Of a stretch of 8,835 nucleotides of DNA, positions 1 to 7,034 are shown piece by piece (position 1 is the first letter of the stretch; every line of letters starts with the position of its first letter). The notes beneath the pieces are model-generated. The model worked only from the letters and a program-made list of their open reading frames with translations. It did no database searches and had not been told where the DNA came from. Origin of the DNA: Crocinitomicaceae bacterium (GTDB lineage: Bacteria; Bacteroidota; Bacteroidia; Flavobacteriales_D; Crocinitomicaceae); assembly GCA_015662935.1 (NCBI GenBank), contig DQTF01000167.1, positions 1-8,835 on the forward strand, written 5' to 3'. Both the position numbers and the translations under genes were made by a program.

Positions 1-1442
1 TTAAAGGAGTAAACTTTGTGGTTTGTAATACTGACTTGCAAGCACTAGACATTTCTCCCGTTCCTTTTAAAATTCAACTTGGACCTTCTTTAACAGAAGG
101 AAGAGGTGCTGGTTCAATTCCTGAAATTGGAAAGAATGCCGCCGTTGAAAACATTGAAGAAATTAGAGAATACCTTTCTAAGGACACTAAAATGGTTTTT
201 GTCACTGCAGGAATGGGTGGCGGAACAGGAACAGGTGCAGCTCCAGTAATTGCACAAGTTGCTAAAGAAATGGGGATTCTTACCGTAGGTATTGTAACTG
301 TTCCTTTCAACTTTGAAGGTCGAAAAAGAAGAATTCAAGCAGAAGCAGGCTTAGAAGCAATGCGTGAGAATGTTGATACACTATTAGTTATTAACAATGA
401 GCGTTTACGTGAAATTTCTGGTAACCTTTCTATCGGTGAAGCATTTGCTCAAGCTGATGATGTACTAGCAACAGCTGCAAAAGGAATAGCAGAAGTAATT
501 GCTGTAACAGGTGCAATCAACGTCGATTTTAACGATGTAAGCACAGTGATGAAAGACAGTGGTGTTGCCATTATGGGTAGCGCACAAGCAGAAGGAGACG
601 ACAGAGCAATAAAGGCAGTTCAAAAAGCATTGGAATCTCCTTTGTTAAATGACAATGATATCAGTGGTGCAGAATACGTATTGTTGAATATAACTTATGG
701 AGACAAAGAAGTATTAATGGATGAAATCACAGAGATTACAGATTACATTCAAGATGCTGCTGGTTCGACTGCAGATGTTATTTTTGGACATGCAAAAGAT
801 GATACTTTAGGTGATAAAATCAGTGTTACATTAATTGCAACGGGGTTTGATTCTTCGCCAATTACAGGGTTTGAAGTGGCGCCTAAAAAGCATGTTACTA
901 CCTTAAAGGAAGAACCGAAGAAAGAAATTACAGCACCATTAAATTCTCCAACTCAGCAAAATGCTTGGAACAAAGCAACTGAAATTGAGAACACGCAAGA
1001 TTCTCCATTCTTGAAAGCAAAAGAAGTTCAAGAAGAGCAAAAAGAAATGGAATTTAGTTGGAATAATTCTAAGGAGCCAGTTAATGAAACAACTGAACCT
1101 CAAGAAGATGAAATTGTAACTAGATATACTTTATCAGAAGAGAAAGAAGTGAATTCTTCAGCTGACAACTCTAATGAAAGAAAGGAAACGCTTTCTCCAG
1201 AAGAAATGCAAAAGAGAACACAAGATCGATTGTCAAGAGTTCAGGAATATACCAACCGTTTGAAAAAAGCAGATGGAATTCAAGAGTTTGAGAACGAACC
1301 TGCTTACAAAAGAAGAAACATCCAACTAGATGAATCGACACCGAGTTCGGAAGATAATTCCAGCCGATTCAGTGTTTCTAAAGACGAGAATGGAACATCA
1401 TTGAGAAGTAATAATTCTTTTTTACACGATAACGTAGACTAA
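1..1442 (+). CDS. ftsZ: Cell division protein FtsZ (5'-truncated by window edge)
   Basis: Tubulin-like GTPase that forms the cytoplasmic Z-ring at the division site. The reading frame is open to base 3 and the first codons read KGVNFVVCNTD, the conserved strand and loop of the FtsZ GTPase domain, so the start lies upstream of the window. GTG at 18 is an internal valine codon, not a start. The tubulin signature GGGTGTG is at bases 216-236. The T7 catalytic loop NVDFNDV carries both aspartates (about bases 519-542), so GTPase activity should be intact. After the GTPase and activation domains (to about base 890) comes a charged, low-complexity linker of roughly 160 residues, then the C-terminal peptide ending SFLHDNVD, typical of Flavobacteriia and expected to bind membrane tethers such as FtsA. 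Its TAA stop overlaps the ATG of the next gene (TAATG). About 60-70 N-terminal residues are missing. Identification is secure. Confidence 0.97.
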   Translation, partial: KGVNFVVCNTDLQALDISPVPFKIQLGPSLTEGRGAGSIPEIGKNAAVENIEEIREYLSKDTKMVFVTAGMGGGTGTGAAPVIAQVAKEMGILTVGIVTVPFNFEGRKRRIQAEAGLEAMRENVDTLLVINNERLREISGNLSIGEAFAQADDVLATAAKGIAEVIAVTGAINVDFNDVSTVMKDSGVAIMGSAQAEGDDRAIKAVQKALESPLLNDNDISGAEYVLLNITYGDKEVLMDEITEITDYIQDAAGSTADVIFGHAKDDTLGDKISVTLIATGFDSSPITGFEVAPKKHVTTLKEEPKKEITAPLNSPTQQNAWNKATEIENTQDSPFLKAKEVQEEQKEMEFSWNNSKEPVNETTEPQEDEIVTRYTLSEEKEVNSSADNSNERKETLSPEEMQKRTQDRLSRVQEYTNRLKKADGIQEFENEPAYKRRNIQLDESTPSSEDNSSRFSVSKDENGTSLRSNNSFLHDNVD

Positions 1443-1891
1443 TGAGTTTTGTAGATAAAATAAACGCTGACATCAAAAAAGCGATGTTGGCAAGAGACAA
1501 AGAAAGACTTTCTCCATTGAGAGACATTAAGTCTAAAATAATGTTGGAAGCAACTTCTGGAAAAGGAGAAGTTTCTGAAGCAGATGCCATGAAAATTGTC
1601 ATGAAGTTATACAAGCAGCGTGTGGAGACGTACGAATTATACATAAAGGAAGGTCGTGAAGATTTAGCTGCTGATGAGAAGTACCAAGCTGACATTATCA
1701 ACGAATACATGCCTGAAATGATGTCTGAAGAAGATGTACAAAAGGAAGTTGATACTGCCATTGCTACAACAGGCGCAAGCGGACCTCAAGACATGGGAAA
1801 AGTAATGGGAATCCTTTCTGGGAAATTAGCAGGAAAAGCTGACGGGAAAATGATTGCTACATTAGTGAAAACTGCATTATTAAAATCGTAA
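1442..1891 (+). CDS. GatB/YqeY domain-containing protein
   Basis: Cytoplasmic helical protein of 149 residues, the full usual length of the YqeY family. It resembles the C-terminal domain of the tRNA amidotransferase subunit GatB and may act on tRNA or aminoacyl-tRNA, but the family has no firm function. Family features seen: N-terminal LxxDIKxAMxxRDKxRLSPLRxIKS pattern at residues 7-31, central Lys/Glu-rich helices with the KQRxET segment near residue 58, and a C-terminal GPQDMGKVMGxL motif around residue 112 followed by GKADGKMIA. The ATG shares one base with the ftsZ stop codon (TAATG), so translation is probably coupled and the gene depends on ftsZ transcription. No separate promoter or ribosome site is visible. 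A hairpin terminator follows 35 bases downstream. Adjacency of this gene to ftsZ is common in Bacteroidota. Confidence 0.93.
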   Translation: MSFVDKINADIKKAMLARDKERLSPLRDIKSKIMLEATSGKGEVSEADAMKIVMKLYKQRVETYELYIKEGREDLAADEKYQADIINEYMPEMMSEEDVQKEVDTAIATTGASGPQDMGKVMGILSGKLAGKADGKMIATLVKTALLKS

Positions 1892-1926
1892 TTCTACCAG
1901 GTTCTAATTAGAATCTTTTATATAGG

Positions 1927-1959
1927 AAAAGCCACTTTTTACAGGAAGTGGCTTTTTTT
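1927..1959 (+). terminator. Rho-independent terminator of ftsZ-yqeY, possibly bidirectional
   Basis: Perfect 11-bp stem AAAAGCCACTT (1927-1937) / AAGTGGCTTTT (1946-1956) with an 8-base loop, running into a T tract to 1959. It lies just after the yqeY stop and between convergent genes, so it may also stop the minus-strand gene ending at 1974; in that direction the T run is shorter and partly inside the stem. Confidence 0.9.
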
Positions 1960-1973
1960 GTGCCAGATTCACC

Positions 1974-2516
1974 TTACCAAGCCCAATTCACTTCATGCTC
2001 AACATTAATCTTTAATTGGGTCAATTGCGTCTTAACAGCTTCTTCGTCAACTTCTGTTTTTGGTAAAATAATAGATGTGCCTGTATTCAATTTAATGAAT
2101 AAATGACTCGGTATTTCAACGCAAGAAATAACTGCGTCTAGTAAAACTTTCCCTTCTCCTGTTTTATTCTTTAAGAATAAGTGATCTGCATTAAATACCA
2201 ACTCTTCTTCTGCACCAAAATGCTCTTGATAATTTGCAAGAATAAATTTAAGGTGACGCTTTTTATACCGCCATTTAAAGTATTGAGAATAGAAAAAGAA
2301 AGTAACAATTGTGACTATAAAGAAGTAAGTTGCCAACAAATATTCCGCACTAGTCAAGAAATACAATCCGAAAACTAATGGTAGAAACCAAAGGAGCATC
2401 CATTCACTTTTTCTCTTCTTAGCAACAACCTCGGACTTACTGGCGGTATATAACTGAAAGGTTAAATAATCTTCGGAGTAAAGATGGTAGTTAAATTGAT
2501 TGTTTGAATGTGACAT
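1974..2516 (-). CDS. YcxB-like two-TM membrane protein
   Basis: Inner-membrane protein of 180 residues, function unknown. The architecture matches YcxB-like proteins: an N-terminal strand region (FNYHLYSEDYLTFQLYTASK, 8-27), a basic KKRK stretch, two adjacent hydrophobic helices at about 39-56 and 58-78, a basic WRYKKR turn, then a cytoplasmic C-terminal beta-rich domain ending in the family-like IILPKTEVDEEAVKTQL (149-165). The ATG at 2516 is chosen because the family-like N-terminus begins right after it; there is no clear Shine-Dalgarno site, which is normal in Bacteroidota. Only three bases separate this ATG from the stop codon of an IS30 transposase relic in the same orientation, so its original promoter region may have been replaced. 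It converges on the ftsZ-yqeY unit. The YcxB assignment is by overall pattern and is moderately sure. Confidence 0.72.
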   Translation of the reverse strand: MSHSNNQFNYHLYSEDYLTFQLYTASKSEVVAKKRKSEWMLLWFLPLVFGLYFLTSAEYLLATYFFIVTIVTFFFYSQYFKWRYKKRHLKFILANYQEHFGAEEELVFNADHLFLKNKTGEGKVLLDAVISCVEIPSHLFIKLNTGTSIILPKTEVDEEAVKTQLTQLKINVEHEVNWAW

Positions 2517-2519
2517 TGT

Positions 2520-2663
2520 TTAATAAGGTAGGTTTAAACTAGCTAATGCTATTTTTTTATTTTCTAGGTTAAATTTATCAAAAAATGCTTTTTCTGGCAT
2601 TTTTTGATTCAATTTTTTTCGTGGTCGTTTATTTAGCAAGTCCATAATTTCAACATTTTTCGA
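2520..2663 (-). pseudogene. IS30-family transposase C-terminal relic
   Basis: Minus-strand reading of 2663-2520 gives 47 codons containing LLNKRPRKKLNQKMPEKAFF, then IALAS near the end and a TAA stop. This is the hallmark C-terminus of IS30-family DDE transposases (the usual form is LNNRPRKxLxxKTPxExF followed by VALxS). A TGA at 2666-2664 closes the frame upstream and no catalytic DDE core is found in any frame before the hldD gene, so only the last tenth or so of a transposase remains. No terminal inverted repeats or target duplication were recognised. The region is inert as a mobile element, though it may supply upstream sequence to the gene starting at 2516. Family assignment is confident; exact relic borders are not. 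Confidence 0.8.
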
Positions 2664-2818
2664 TCAATAAGCCTTAAATAAGGTACGTCAATAATTATAG
2701 AGATTTCAACAAATAAACCTGGCTTTACTGATTTAACAAGTTGTATTGGAATAATTTTCTCTAGTTTATAACTTACACTTTCAGAAAAAGATGAAAAGAT
2801 CTCCAAAAGTAGAAGCAT
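2633..2818 (-). CDS. Possible small ORF (61 aa), unrecognised
   Basis: A short frame after the hldD stop codon. ATG at 2818 is preceded by AAGGAG at 2834-2829 with a 10-base gap, an unusually good Shine-Dalgarno match for this genome; a GTG at 2827 is in frame but closer to that site. The product begins with a short hydrophobic stretch (MLLLLEIF), is rich in Ile, Leu and Val, contains SVKPGLFVEISIIID, and ends in basic RLIDRKMLKLWTC. It resembles no family I know. Its last ten codons overlap the IS30 transposase relic in another frame, so the natural C-terminus may have been lost when the element inserted. It could be a real small protein translated from the hldD transcript, a truncated gene, or chance. 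Confidence 0.3.
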   Translation of the reverse strand: MLLLLEIFSSFSESVSYKLEKIIPIQLVKSVKPGLFVEISIIIDVPYLRLIDRKMLKLWTC

Positions 2819-2844
2819 CAAAACCACACTCCTTATTCACTCTC

Positions 2845-3819
2845 TCAATACCACTCCCCTTTCATCAAATGATTCTTTACATAATCACTCACACCTTCTT
2901 CTAAAGAATGGAAACCTTTACTATAACCTGATTCTATTAACTTAGTCATATCTGCTTCGGTGAAGTATTGGTATTTGTCACGAATATCTTCTGGCGTATC
3001 AATGAAAGAAATATTTTCTTCCTTATCCATTGCTTTGAAGGTGTTCTTTGTCAAGTCTAAAAAAGTTCTTGCTTGACCTGTTCCTAGATTGTAAATACCT
3101 GAAGTTGGCGGTGTATCCATTAGGTAATAACAAACCTCTACCACGTCTTTCACATAGATAAAATCACGTAATTGCCCACCATCTGTGTAATCAGGATTGT
3201 GAGAACGGAACAACTTCATGCCACCTGTCTTATTAATTTGATGATAGGCATGAAAAATAACAGATGCCATTCTTCCTTTATGAAATTCATTCGGTCCGTA
3301 AACATTGAAGAATTTCAACCCTGCCCAAAATGGAGGTTGATTAGATTTCTTAACTTCTTGAAGGGCCCAAATGTCAAAGTCATTCTTCGAGTCACCATAC
3401 GGGTTCAATGGTTTTAACTTCTCAATAATAGAATGATCATCTTTGTAACCATTTTCTCCTAAACCATAGGTTGCTGCAGAAGAAGCATACACCAATGGGA
3501 TATTAAACTCTGCACAGAGGTTCCAAACATCTTTTGAGTAGTTTAGGTTGAGTTCATTGAAAATTTCAACATCAAATTCTGTTGTATCAGTCCTTGCTCC
3601 GATGTGATAAACAAAATCAACTTCTTCGCCAAACTCTTTCAGCCAATTCACAAAATCTTTTCTTCCAACCTTCGCTATCAATGTTTTCCCTTCCAGGTTG
3701 CCCTCTTTTTCAGTTTTAGAAAAATCATCGACAGCGACAATGTTATCAAAGCCTGATTTATTCAAACGGCTAACTAGGCAACTACCGATAAATCCTGCTG
3801 CTCCTGTTACTACTATCAT
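2845..3819 (-). CDS. rfaD: ADP-L-glycero-D-manno-heptose 6-epimerase
   Basis: Extended short-chain dehydrogenase/reductase (HldD/RfaD, 324 residues, usual length) that converts ADP-D-glycero- to ADP-L-glycero-beta-D-manno-heptose, the donor for the heptose of the LPS inner core; cytoplasmic, NADP-dependent in the characterised family. Seen: Rossmann motif TGAAGFIGS (5-13); acidic DD after strand 2 (31-32); TTEFD (79-83) as in the family's TTEWD; YASSAATYG (111-119); the catalytic Tyr141-Lys145 pair in NPYGDSKNDFD; FNVYGPNEFHKGRMASV (171-187), where the second lysine of the HldD active site is Lys181; then RDFIYVKDV and IYNLGTG. This combination separates it from generic sugar epimerases. It starts 12 bases after the deoxynucleoside kinase stop, so the two are probably co-transcribed. 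No terminator is evident between its stop and the small ORF and IS relic downstream. Confidence 0.92.
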   Translation of the reverse strand: MIVVTGAAGFIGSCLVSRLNKSGFDNIVAVDDFSKTEKEGNLEGKTLIAKVGRKDFVNWLKEFGEEVDFVYHIGARTDTTEFDVEIFNELNLNYSKDVWNLCAEFNIPLVYASSAATYGLGENGYKDDHSIIEKLKPLNPYGDSKNDFDIWALQEVKKSNQPPFWAGLKFFNVYGPNEFHKGRMASVIFHAYHQINKTGGMKLFRSHNPDYTDGGQLRDFIYVKDVVEVCYYLMDTPPTSGIYNLGTGQARTFLDLTKNTFKAMDKEENISFIDTPEDIRDKYQYFTEADMTKLIESGYSKGFHSLEEGVSDYVKNHLMKGEWY

Positions 3820-3831
3820 GTTAATTAGTTT

Positions 3832-4446
3832 TTAGAATAATCCGTTAATCTCTGCGTCAATTGCATTGATAATTTTTCCTAAATCTTCTGGATCTTCTGG
3901 AAAGTTGTTATTGTCAACATCAATGATAAGCAACTTACCTTTATCGTAAGTCGAAATCCATGCTTCGTATCTTTCGTTCAAACGCTTCAAGTAATCTAGA
4001 CGGATACTTTCTTCATAATCACGACCTCTTTTCTGAATCTGGTTGACCAATGTTGGAACACTTGCTCTCAAATAAATCAATAAATCAGGAGAAGAAACAA
4101 AAGAATCCATCAAGTTAAACAAGGAGAAATAATTCTCAAAATCTCTTGTTGTCATCAACCCCATAGAGTGTAAGTTGGGAGCAAAAATAAATGCATCTTC
4201 GTAAATCGTTCTATCTTGAATGACCGTTCCTTCCGCCTTTTGAATTTCCTGAACTTGATTGAAACGACTGTTTAAATAATAAATCTGCAAATTGAATGAC
4301 CAACGTTGCATGTCTTCGTAGAAATCATTGAGATATGGATTATGTTCAACATCTTCAAAATGGGTGTCCCACCCAAAATGTTTGGCTAACATTCGCGTTA
4401 GAGTTGTCTTTCCTGATCCTATATTTCCGGCGATTGCAATATGCAT
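3832..4446 (-). CDS. Deoxynucleoside kinase (dCK/dGK family)
   Basis: Cytoplasmic salvage kinase of 204 residues that transfers phosphate from ATP to the 5'-OH of a deoxynucleoside. Seen in order: P-loop GNIGSGKTT (7-15); FEDVEHNPYL (30-39), where the glutamates of the substrate and general-base region lie; WSFNLQIYYLNSRF (49-62), lining the base pocket; DRT (78-80) followed by IYED, the family's DRS/ERS motif; and the lid RGRDYEE (140-146) with its arginines for phosphate contact. This matches the bacterial dAK/dGK/dCK type rather than tetrameric thymidine kinase. Which base it prefers cannot be read from the sequence. It lies 12 bases upstream of hldD. A Bacteroidota-like promoter candidate sits at 4480-4509. 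The start ATG at 4446 fits the family, where the P-loop comes within the first ten residues. Confidence 0.92.
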   Translation of the reverse strand: MHIAIAGNIGSGKTTLTRMLAKHFGWDTHFEDVEHNPYLNDFYEDMQRWSFNLQIYYLNSRFNQVQEIQKAEGTVIQDRTIYEDAFIFAPNLHSMGLMTTRDFENYFSLFNLMDSFVSSPDLLIYLRASVPTLVNQIQKRGRDYEESIRLDYLKRLNERYEAWISTYDKGKLLIIDVDNNNFPEDPEDLGKIINAIDAEINGLF

Positions 4447-4479
4447 AGTAATTCTATTTTTAGTCCTTTTTTGGTCTGA

Positions 4480-4509
4480 CTAAATTACAAACTTTGCGAG
4501 AAGTGACAA
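4480..4509 (-). promoter_or_regulatory. Candidate Bacteroidota promoter for kinase-hldD
   Basis: On the minus strand TTG (4509-4507) is followed after exactly 19 bases by TAATTTAG (4487-4480). The Bacteroidota primary-sigma consensus is TTG, a spacer of about 19-20, and TAnnTTTG; this box differs at one position (A for T in the last TTTG). It ends 33 bases before the kinase ATG and begins just after the preceding gene's stop, the expected place for an independent promoter. Sequence match only. Confidence 0.4.
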
Positions 4510-4515
4510 GAAGAA

Positions 4516-5424
4516 TTACTGAAATACTAACTTGAATTTATGAACATTTTTATCTGTTCTAAAATAAAGTGTTTCATTCTCTGCTTTAAGCTCTAAAACC
4601 CCACCAACAGGAAGGCTGACAAGAATCACATCGTCTCTATCGACTGCATGAATATGTATGACATCGTCCATCAATGTGAATAACGTTGAGCCAACGACTT
4701 CAAAATATTGAATACTTTTATCCTCTATGAACTCAATTAGTGAACCATACATATCAAAAATGTAAACTCCTTTTGATTGATCTAACAAATACAAACGGTT
4801 ACCACTTTCTTTCATTTGAGAAATGTTCCCGATATTCAAAATACCTTTCAAATTCCTAATTTGTTGGCTCTGATTCGTTCTGTCAAGAGAAAGTAAATTC
4901 AAGGTTGAGTTGAGGTTATCTAACACCCAAATTTTATCAGGCTGAGCAGAACTACACACCAAACTTGCATTCACGATGTTTTCTTCTGCCAAATCAATGC
5001 AATCATCCATTGGAGAAAGGGTGTTGTCAAAATAACATAAGGTTTGTTGGTCTTCAGAAAAATGCACCAATTTCATGGTGTTCACCAATACCAATTGCTT
5101 CATATCTCCAAGAGATTTAATACTTTGTGAGAACATCAACGCTCCTTCAGAATCGAATTTATTAATCGTTCCATTGTTAGAAAGGTATATGTTTTCAAAT
5201 GCATCGAGCGCCCAAGTTTCATTCTCGTGAATATTAATCGTTCCTTTATTTTCCCAAGAATAAGATATAGAATCTTGTGCGAAAGCTGTGGTTAAAAGAA
5301 AAGTAATTATGAAAAGAGAAGTTAAGCCCCTCAACTGACGTTCGGTAAACAAAAAGGGAGTTAAAGAGTTAAGGAGAGGCCTAACTTTAACAACGTCATT
5401 CTTACATTTACAACTACTTTTCAT
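4516..5424 (-). CDS. Secreted beta-propeller-like protein with unusual N-terminus
   Basis: Exported protein of 302 residues, function unknown. After residue 50 it is a run of short beta-strand units (DAFENIYLSNNGTINKFDSEG, IWVLDNLNSTLNLLSLD, RLYLLDQSKGVYIFDMYGSL) spaced like blades of a propeller of NHL/WD type, with no catalytic motif seen. A hydrophobic stretch at 37-49 ending TTAFA followed by Gln50 looks like a signal peptide with cleavage at 49/50. It is preceded by an odd 36-residue extension rich in Lys, Arg and Cys, most of it (about 13-36) encoded by a long inverted repeat. ATG at 5424 is the only Met before the signal core, so it is taken as the start; a non-ATG start nearer the core (for example TTG at residue 31) is possible. 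It begins 20 bases after the GH3 stop and is probably in that operon. Propeller assignment is inferred from pattern. Confidence 0.7.
   Translation of the reverse strand: MKSSCKCKNDVVKVRPLLNSLTPFLFTERQLRGLTSLFIITFLLTTAFAQDSISYSWENKGTINIHENETWALDAFENIYLSNNGTINKFDSEGALMFSQSIKSLGDMKQLVLVNTMKLVHFSEDQQTLCYFDNTLSPMDDCIDLAEENIVNASLVCSSAQPDKIWVLDNLNSTLNLLSLDRTNQSQQIRNLKGILNIGNISQMKESGNRLYLLDQSKGVYIFDMYGSLIEFIEDKSIQYFEVVGSTLFTLMDDVIHIHAVDRDDVILVSLPVGGVLELKAENETLYFRTDKNVHKFKLVFQ
5319..5387. repeat. Imperfect inverted repeat inside the signal-peptide region
   Basis: Arms AAGTTAAGCCCCTCAACT (5319-5336) and, on the other strand, a 21-base arm covering 5387-5367; 16 of 18 aligned bases agree, with one 3-base gap. 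The intervening loop is 30 bases. In the minus-strand transcript both mismatches become G-U pairs, so the mRNA could form an 18-bp stem with a 3-base bulge. It lies in codons 13-36 of the propeller-like gene. It may be a palindromic repeat element inserted in frame, or an RNA structure. No second copy was found in this window. Confidence 0.6.
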
Positions 5425-5444
5425 TATTCGTTATACAATATACA

Positions 5445-6959
5445 CTATTCTACATTAGAAACCTCCAATATCTGTTCCAAAAGATCTCTGCTATTCGAAA
5501 GCCGGGGGATTTTATTTTGCCCGCCTAATTTTCCTTGAGAATTTAGCCAAGCATCAAAAGTCCCAGTATTTACTACATTAATAACGGGAGCATCTAGAAT
5601 CATATTGTGTGAGCGCTTTGCCTCGTAATCAGAATTCAATTTTTGCAACTCTTCATCTAACGTTTTGGAGAACTCATCCAAATTATCAGGTGCATTTATA
5701 AACTCTATTGCCCATTCGTGTGCGCCTTTTTCTTTGCCCTCCATAAATATTGGGGCAACGGTATATTCTTTAATTTGCGCATTCGTTTTACTACTTGCTC
5801 GAGCAACTGCCAGGTCAGAGTTTTCAACTATAACCTCTTCTCCAAAGCAATTAACAAAACTATTCACACGTCCTGTAATTTTAAATCGGTAAGGTAGTGT
5901 ATTGGTGAATTTGATTGTGTCTCCAAGAATATAGCGCCACAATCCTGCATTAGTGGTAATAACGAGTGCATAATTCACATCTAATTCTACCTCCTCAATA
6001 TTGATCACTTGTTTAGAATTAACTCCTTCGTATTGATTCATTGGAATGAATTCGTAGTAAATTCCGTAATCAAGCATCAGTAACATCTCATCAGAATCAA
6101 CTTCATCTTGAATACCGAAGAAACCTTCCGATGCGTTGTATGTTTGAACATAGTTCATATTCGGGTCTGGAATCAACTTTTTAAATTGTTCTCGATACGG
6201 CTCAAAACTCACACCTCCATGCATAAATAGTTCTAAATTCGGCCAAACTTCTTTGAGGTTCTTCTTTCCAGAAATTTCCAAGACTTTATTGGCAAGAACC
6301 ATTGTCCAACTTGGGACTCCAGCAAGAATAACAACATTCTCCTCGATAGTCGATTCGGCCATTTTTTGCATCTTCTCTTGCCAGTCCGTCATTAGAGTAA
6401 TCTCCTTTGATGGGGTTCTTCGTGCTTCAATATACCAAGGCAGATTCTTTACAATAATCGCTGATAAATCTCCAAAATAAGAATCCGAACTCAATTCATT
6501 TATTTCTGTGCTCCCTCCTACAATAAGGTGCTTTCCGTTGTAGAGCTTACGGTTTTCGTGATTATCATAATACATAGCCAATAAGTCCTTACCTCCTTTG
6601 TAGTGACAACCTTCTAAAGATTCTTTGGTAACTGGCAATATTTTACTACGACTTGTTGTTCCCGAAGATTTTGCAAACCAGTTCGTCTTATTTGGCCAAA
6701 GTAAACTTTTCTCACCTTGCATAGATCTCTCGATCCACATCTTTGCATCCTCATAGGTCTGTAAGGGAATGTTTTTTCTATAATCATCATAACAACCAAC
6801 CATTTTAAAATCGTTAATTGCGCCATAAGTTGTCGTAGCACCTGCACGAATTAAATATCCAAACAATTCTTGTTGCACCTGATGCGGATTCTTCCGAAAA
6901 AGATCAATTTGATGAATTCTTTTCTTCATCATCCAAGAAAAAATGGAATTGAAAGGCAT
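5445..6959 (-). CDS. GH3 superfamily acyl-adenylating enzyme
   Basis: Member of the GH3 branch of the ANL adenylating superfamily, 504 residues, full length. Plant GH3 enzymes activate a carboxylate (jasmonate, auxin) with ATP and join it to an amino acid; the bacterial members have no settled substrate. All three ATP/AMP motifs are present: SSGTTSRSKILP (98-109, phosphate loop), YNASEGFFG (274-282) and WRYILGDTIKF (341-351). ITGRVNSF (361-368) is the hinge before the C-terminal domain, and Lys483 in GGQNKIPRLSN is positioned like the catalytic lysine of the ANL C-domain. The product is soluble and cytoplasmic. A terminator lies just upstream for the preceding microprotein gene, so it should have its own promoter; no clear TAnnTTTG box is seen in the short gap. 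ATG at 6959 is used, though Met10 or Met11 are possible. The secreted protein follows 20 bases downstream. Confidence 0.88.
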   Translation of the reverse strand: MPFNSIFSWMMKKRIHQIDLFRKNPHQVQQELFGYLIRAGATTTYGAINDFKMVGCYDDYRKNIPLQTYEDAKMWIERSMQGEKSLLWPNKTNWFAKSSGTTSRSKILPVTKESLEGCHYKGGKDLLAMYYDNHENRKLYNGKHLIVGGSTEINELSSDSYFGDLSAIIVKNLPWYIEARRTPSKEITLMTDWQEKMQKMAESTIEENVVILAGVPSWTMVLANKVLEISGKKNLKEVWPNLELFMHGGVSFEPYREQFKKLIPDPNMNYVQTYNASEGFFGIQDEVDSDEMLLMLDYGIYYEFIPMNQYEGVNSKQVINIEEVELDVNYALVITTNAGLWRYILGDTIKFTNTLPYRFKITGRVNSFVNCFGEEVIVENSDLAVARASSKTNAQIKEYTVAPIFMEGKEKGAHEWAIEFINAPDNLDEFSKTLDEELQKLNSDYEAKRSHNMILDAPVINVVNTGTFDAWLNSQGKLGGQNKIPRLSNSRDLLEQILEVSNVE

Positions 6960-6980
6960 TGTGATTATTATAGTTTAAAC

Positions 6981-7014
6981 AAAAAAATCCTATTCGTCAA
7001 TGACGGACAGGATT
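6981..7014 (-). terminator. Rho-independent terminator after microprotein gene
   Basis: Hairpin between AATCCT (6986-6991) and AGGATT (7009-7014), continuing inward through TTCGTC / GACGGA with one A-C mismatch and a 3-base loop. On the minus strand it runs into seven T's (6987-6981). Direction of the T tract shows it ends transcripts coming from the small gene at 7035-7133, and it insulates the GH3 gene. Confidence 0.88.
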
Positions 7015-7034
7015 CAATTTTATAAAGTCTTTTT

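Noticed and set aside
3..20. AAAGGAG followed by GTG at 18, resembling a ribosome site and start for the first gene
   Set aside because: The same bases read in frame as KGVNFV, which is conserved FtsZ sequence continuing from upstream, so this is coding sequence and the GTG is an internal Val codon.
1378..1761. 127-codon minus-strand frame opposite the ftsZ/yqeY junction
   Set aside because: It spans the end of ftsZ and most of yqeY, both clearly real, and its product has no recognisable family features; an antisense shadow.
6614..6847. Other-frame ORFs within the GH3 gene (for example 77 codons here, and plus-strand frames at 5665-5892 and 6253-6480)
   Set aside because: They overlap the intact GH3 frame with all its motifs and show no family features of their own.
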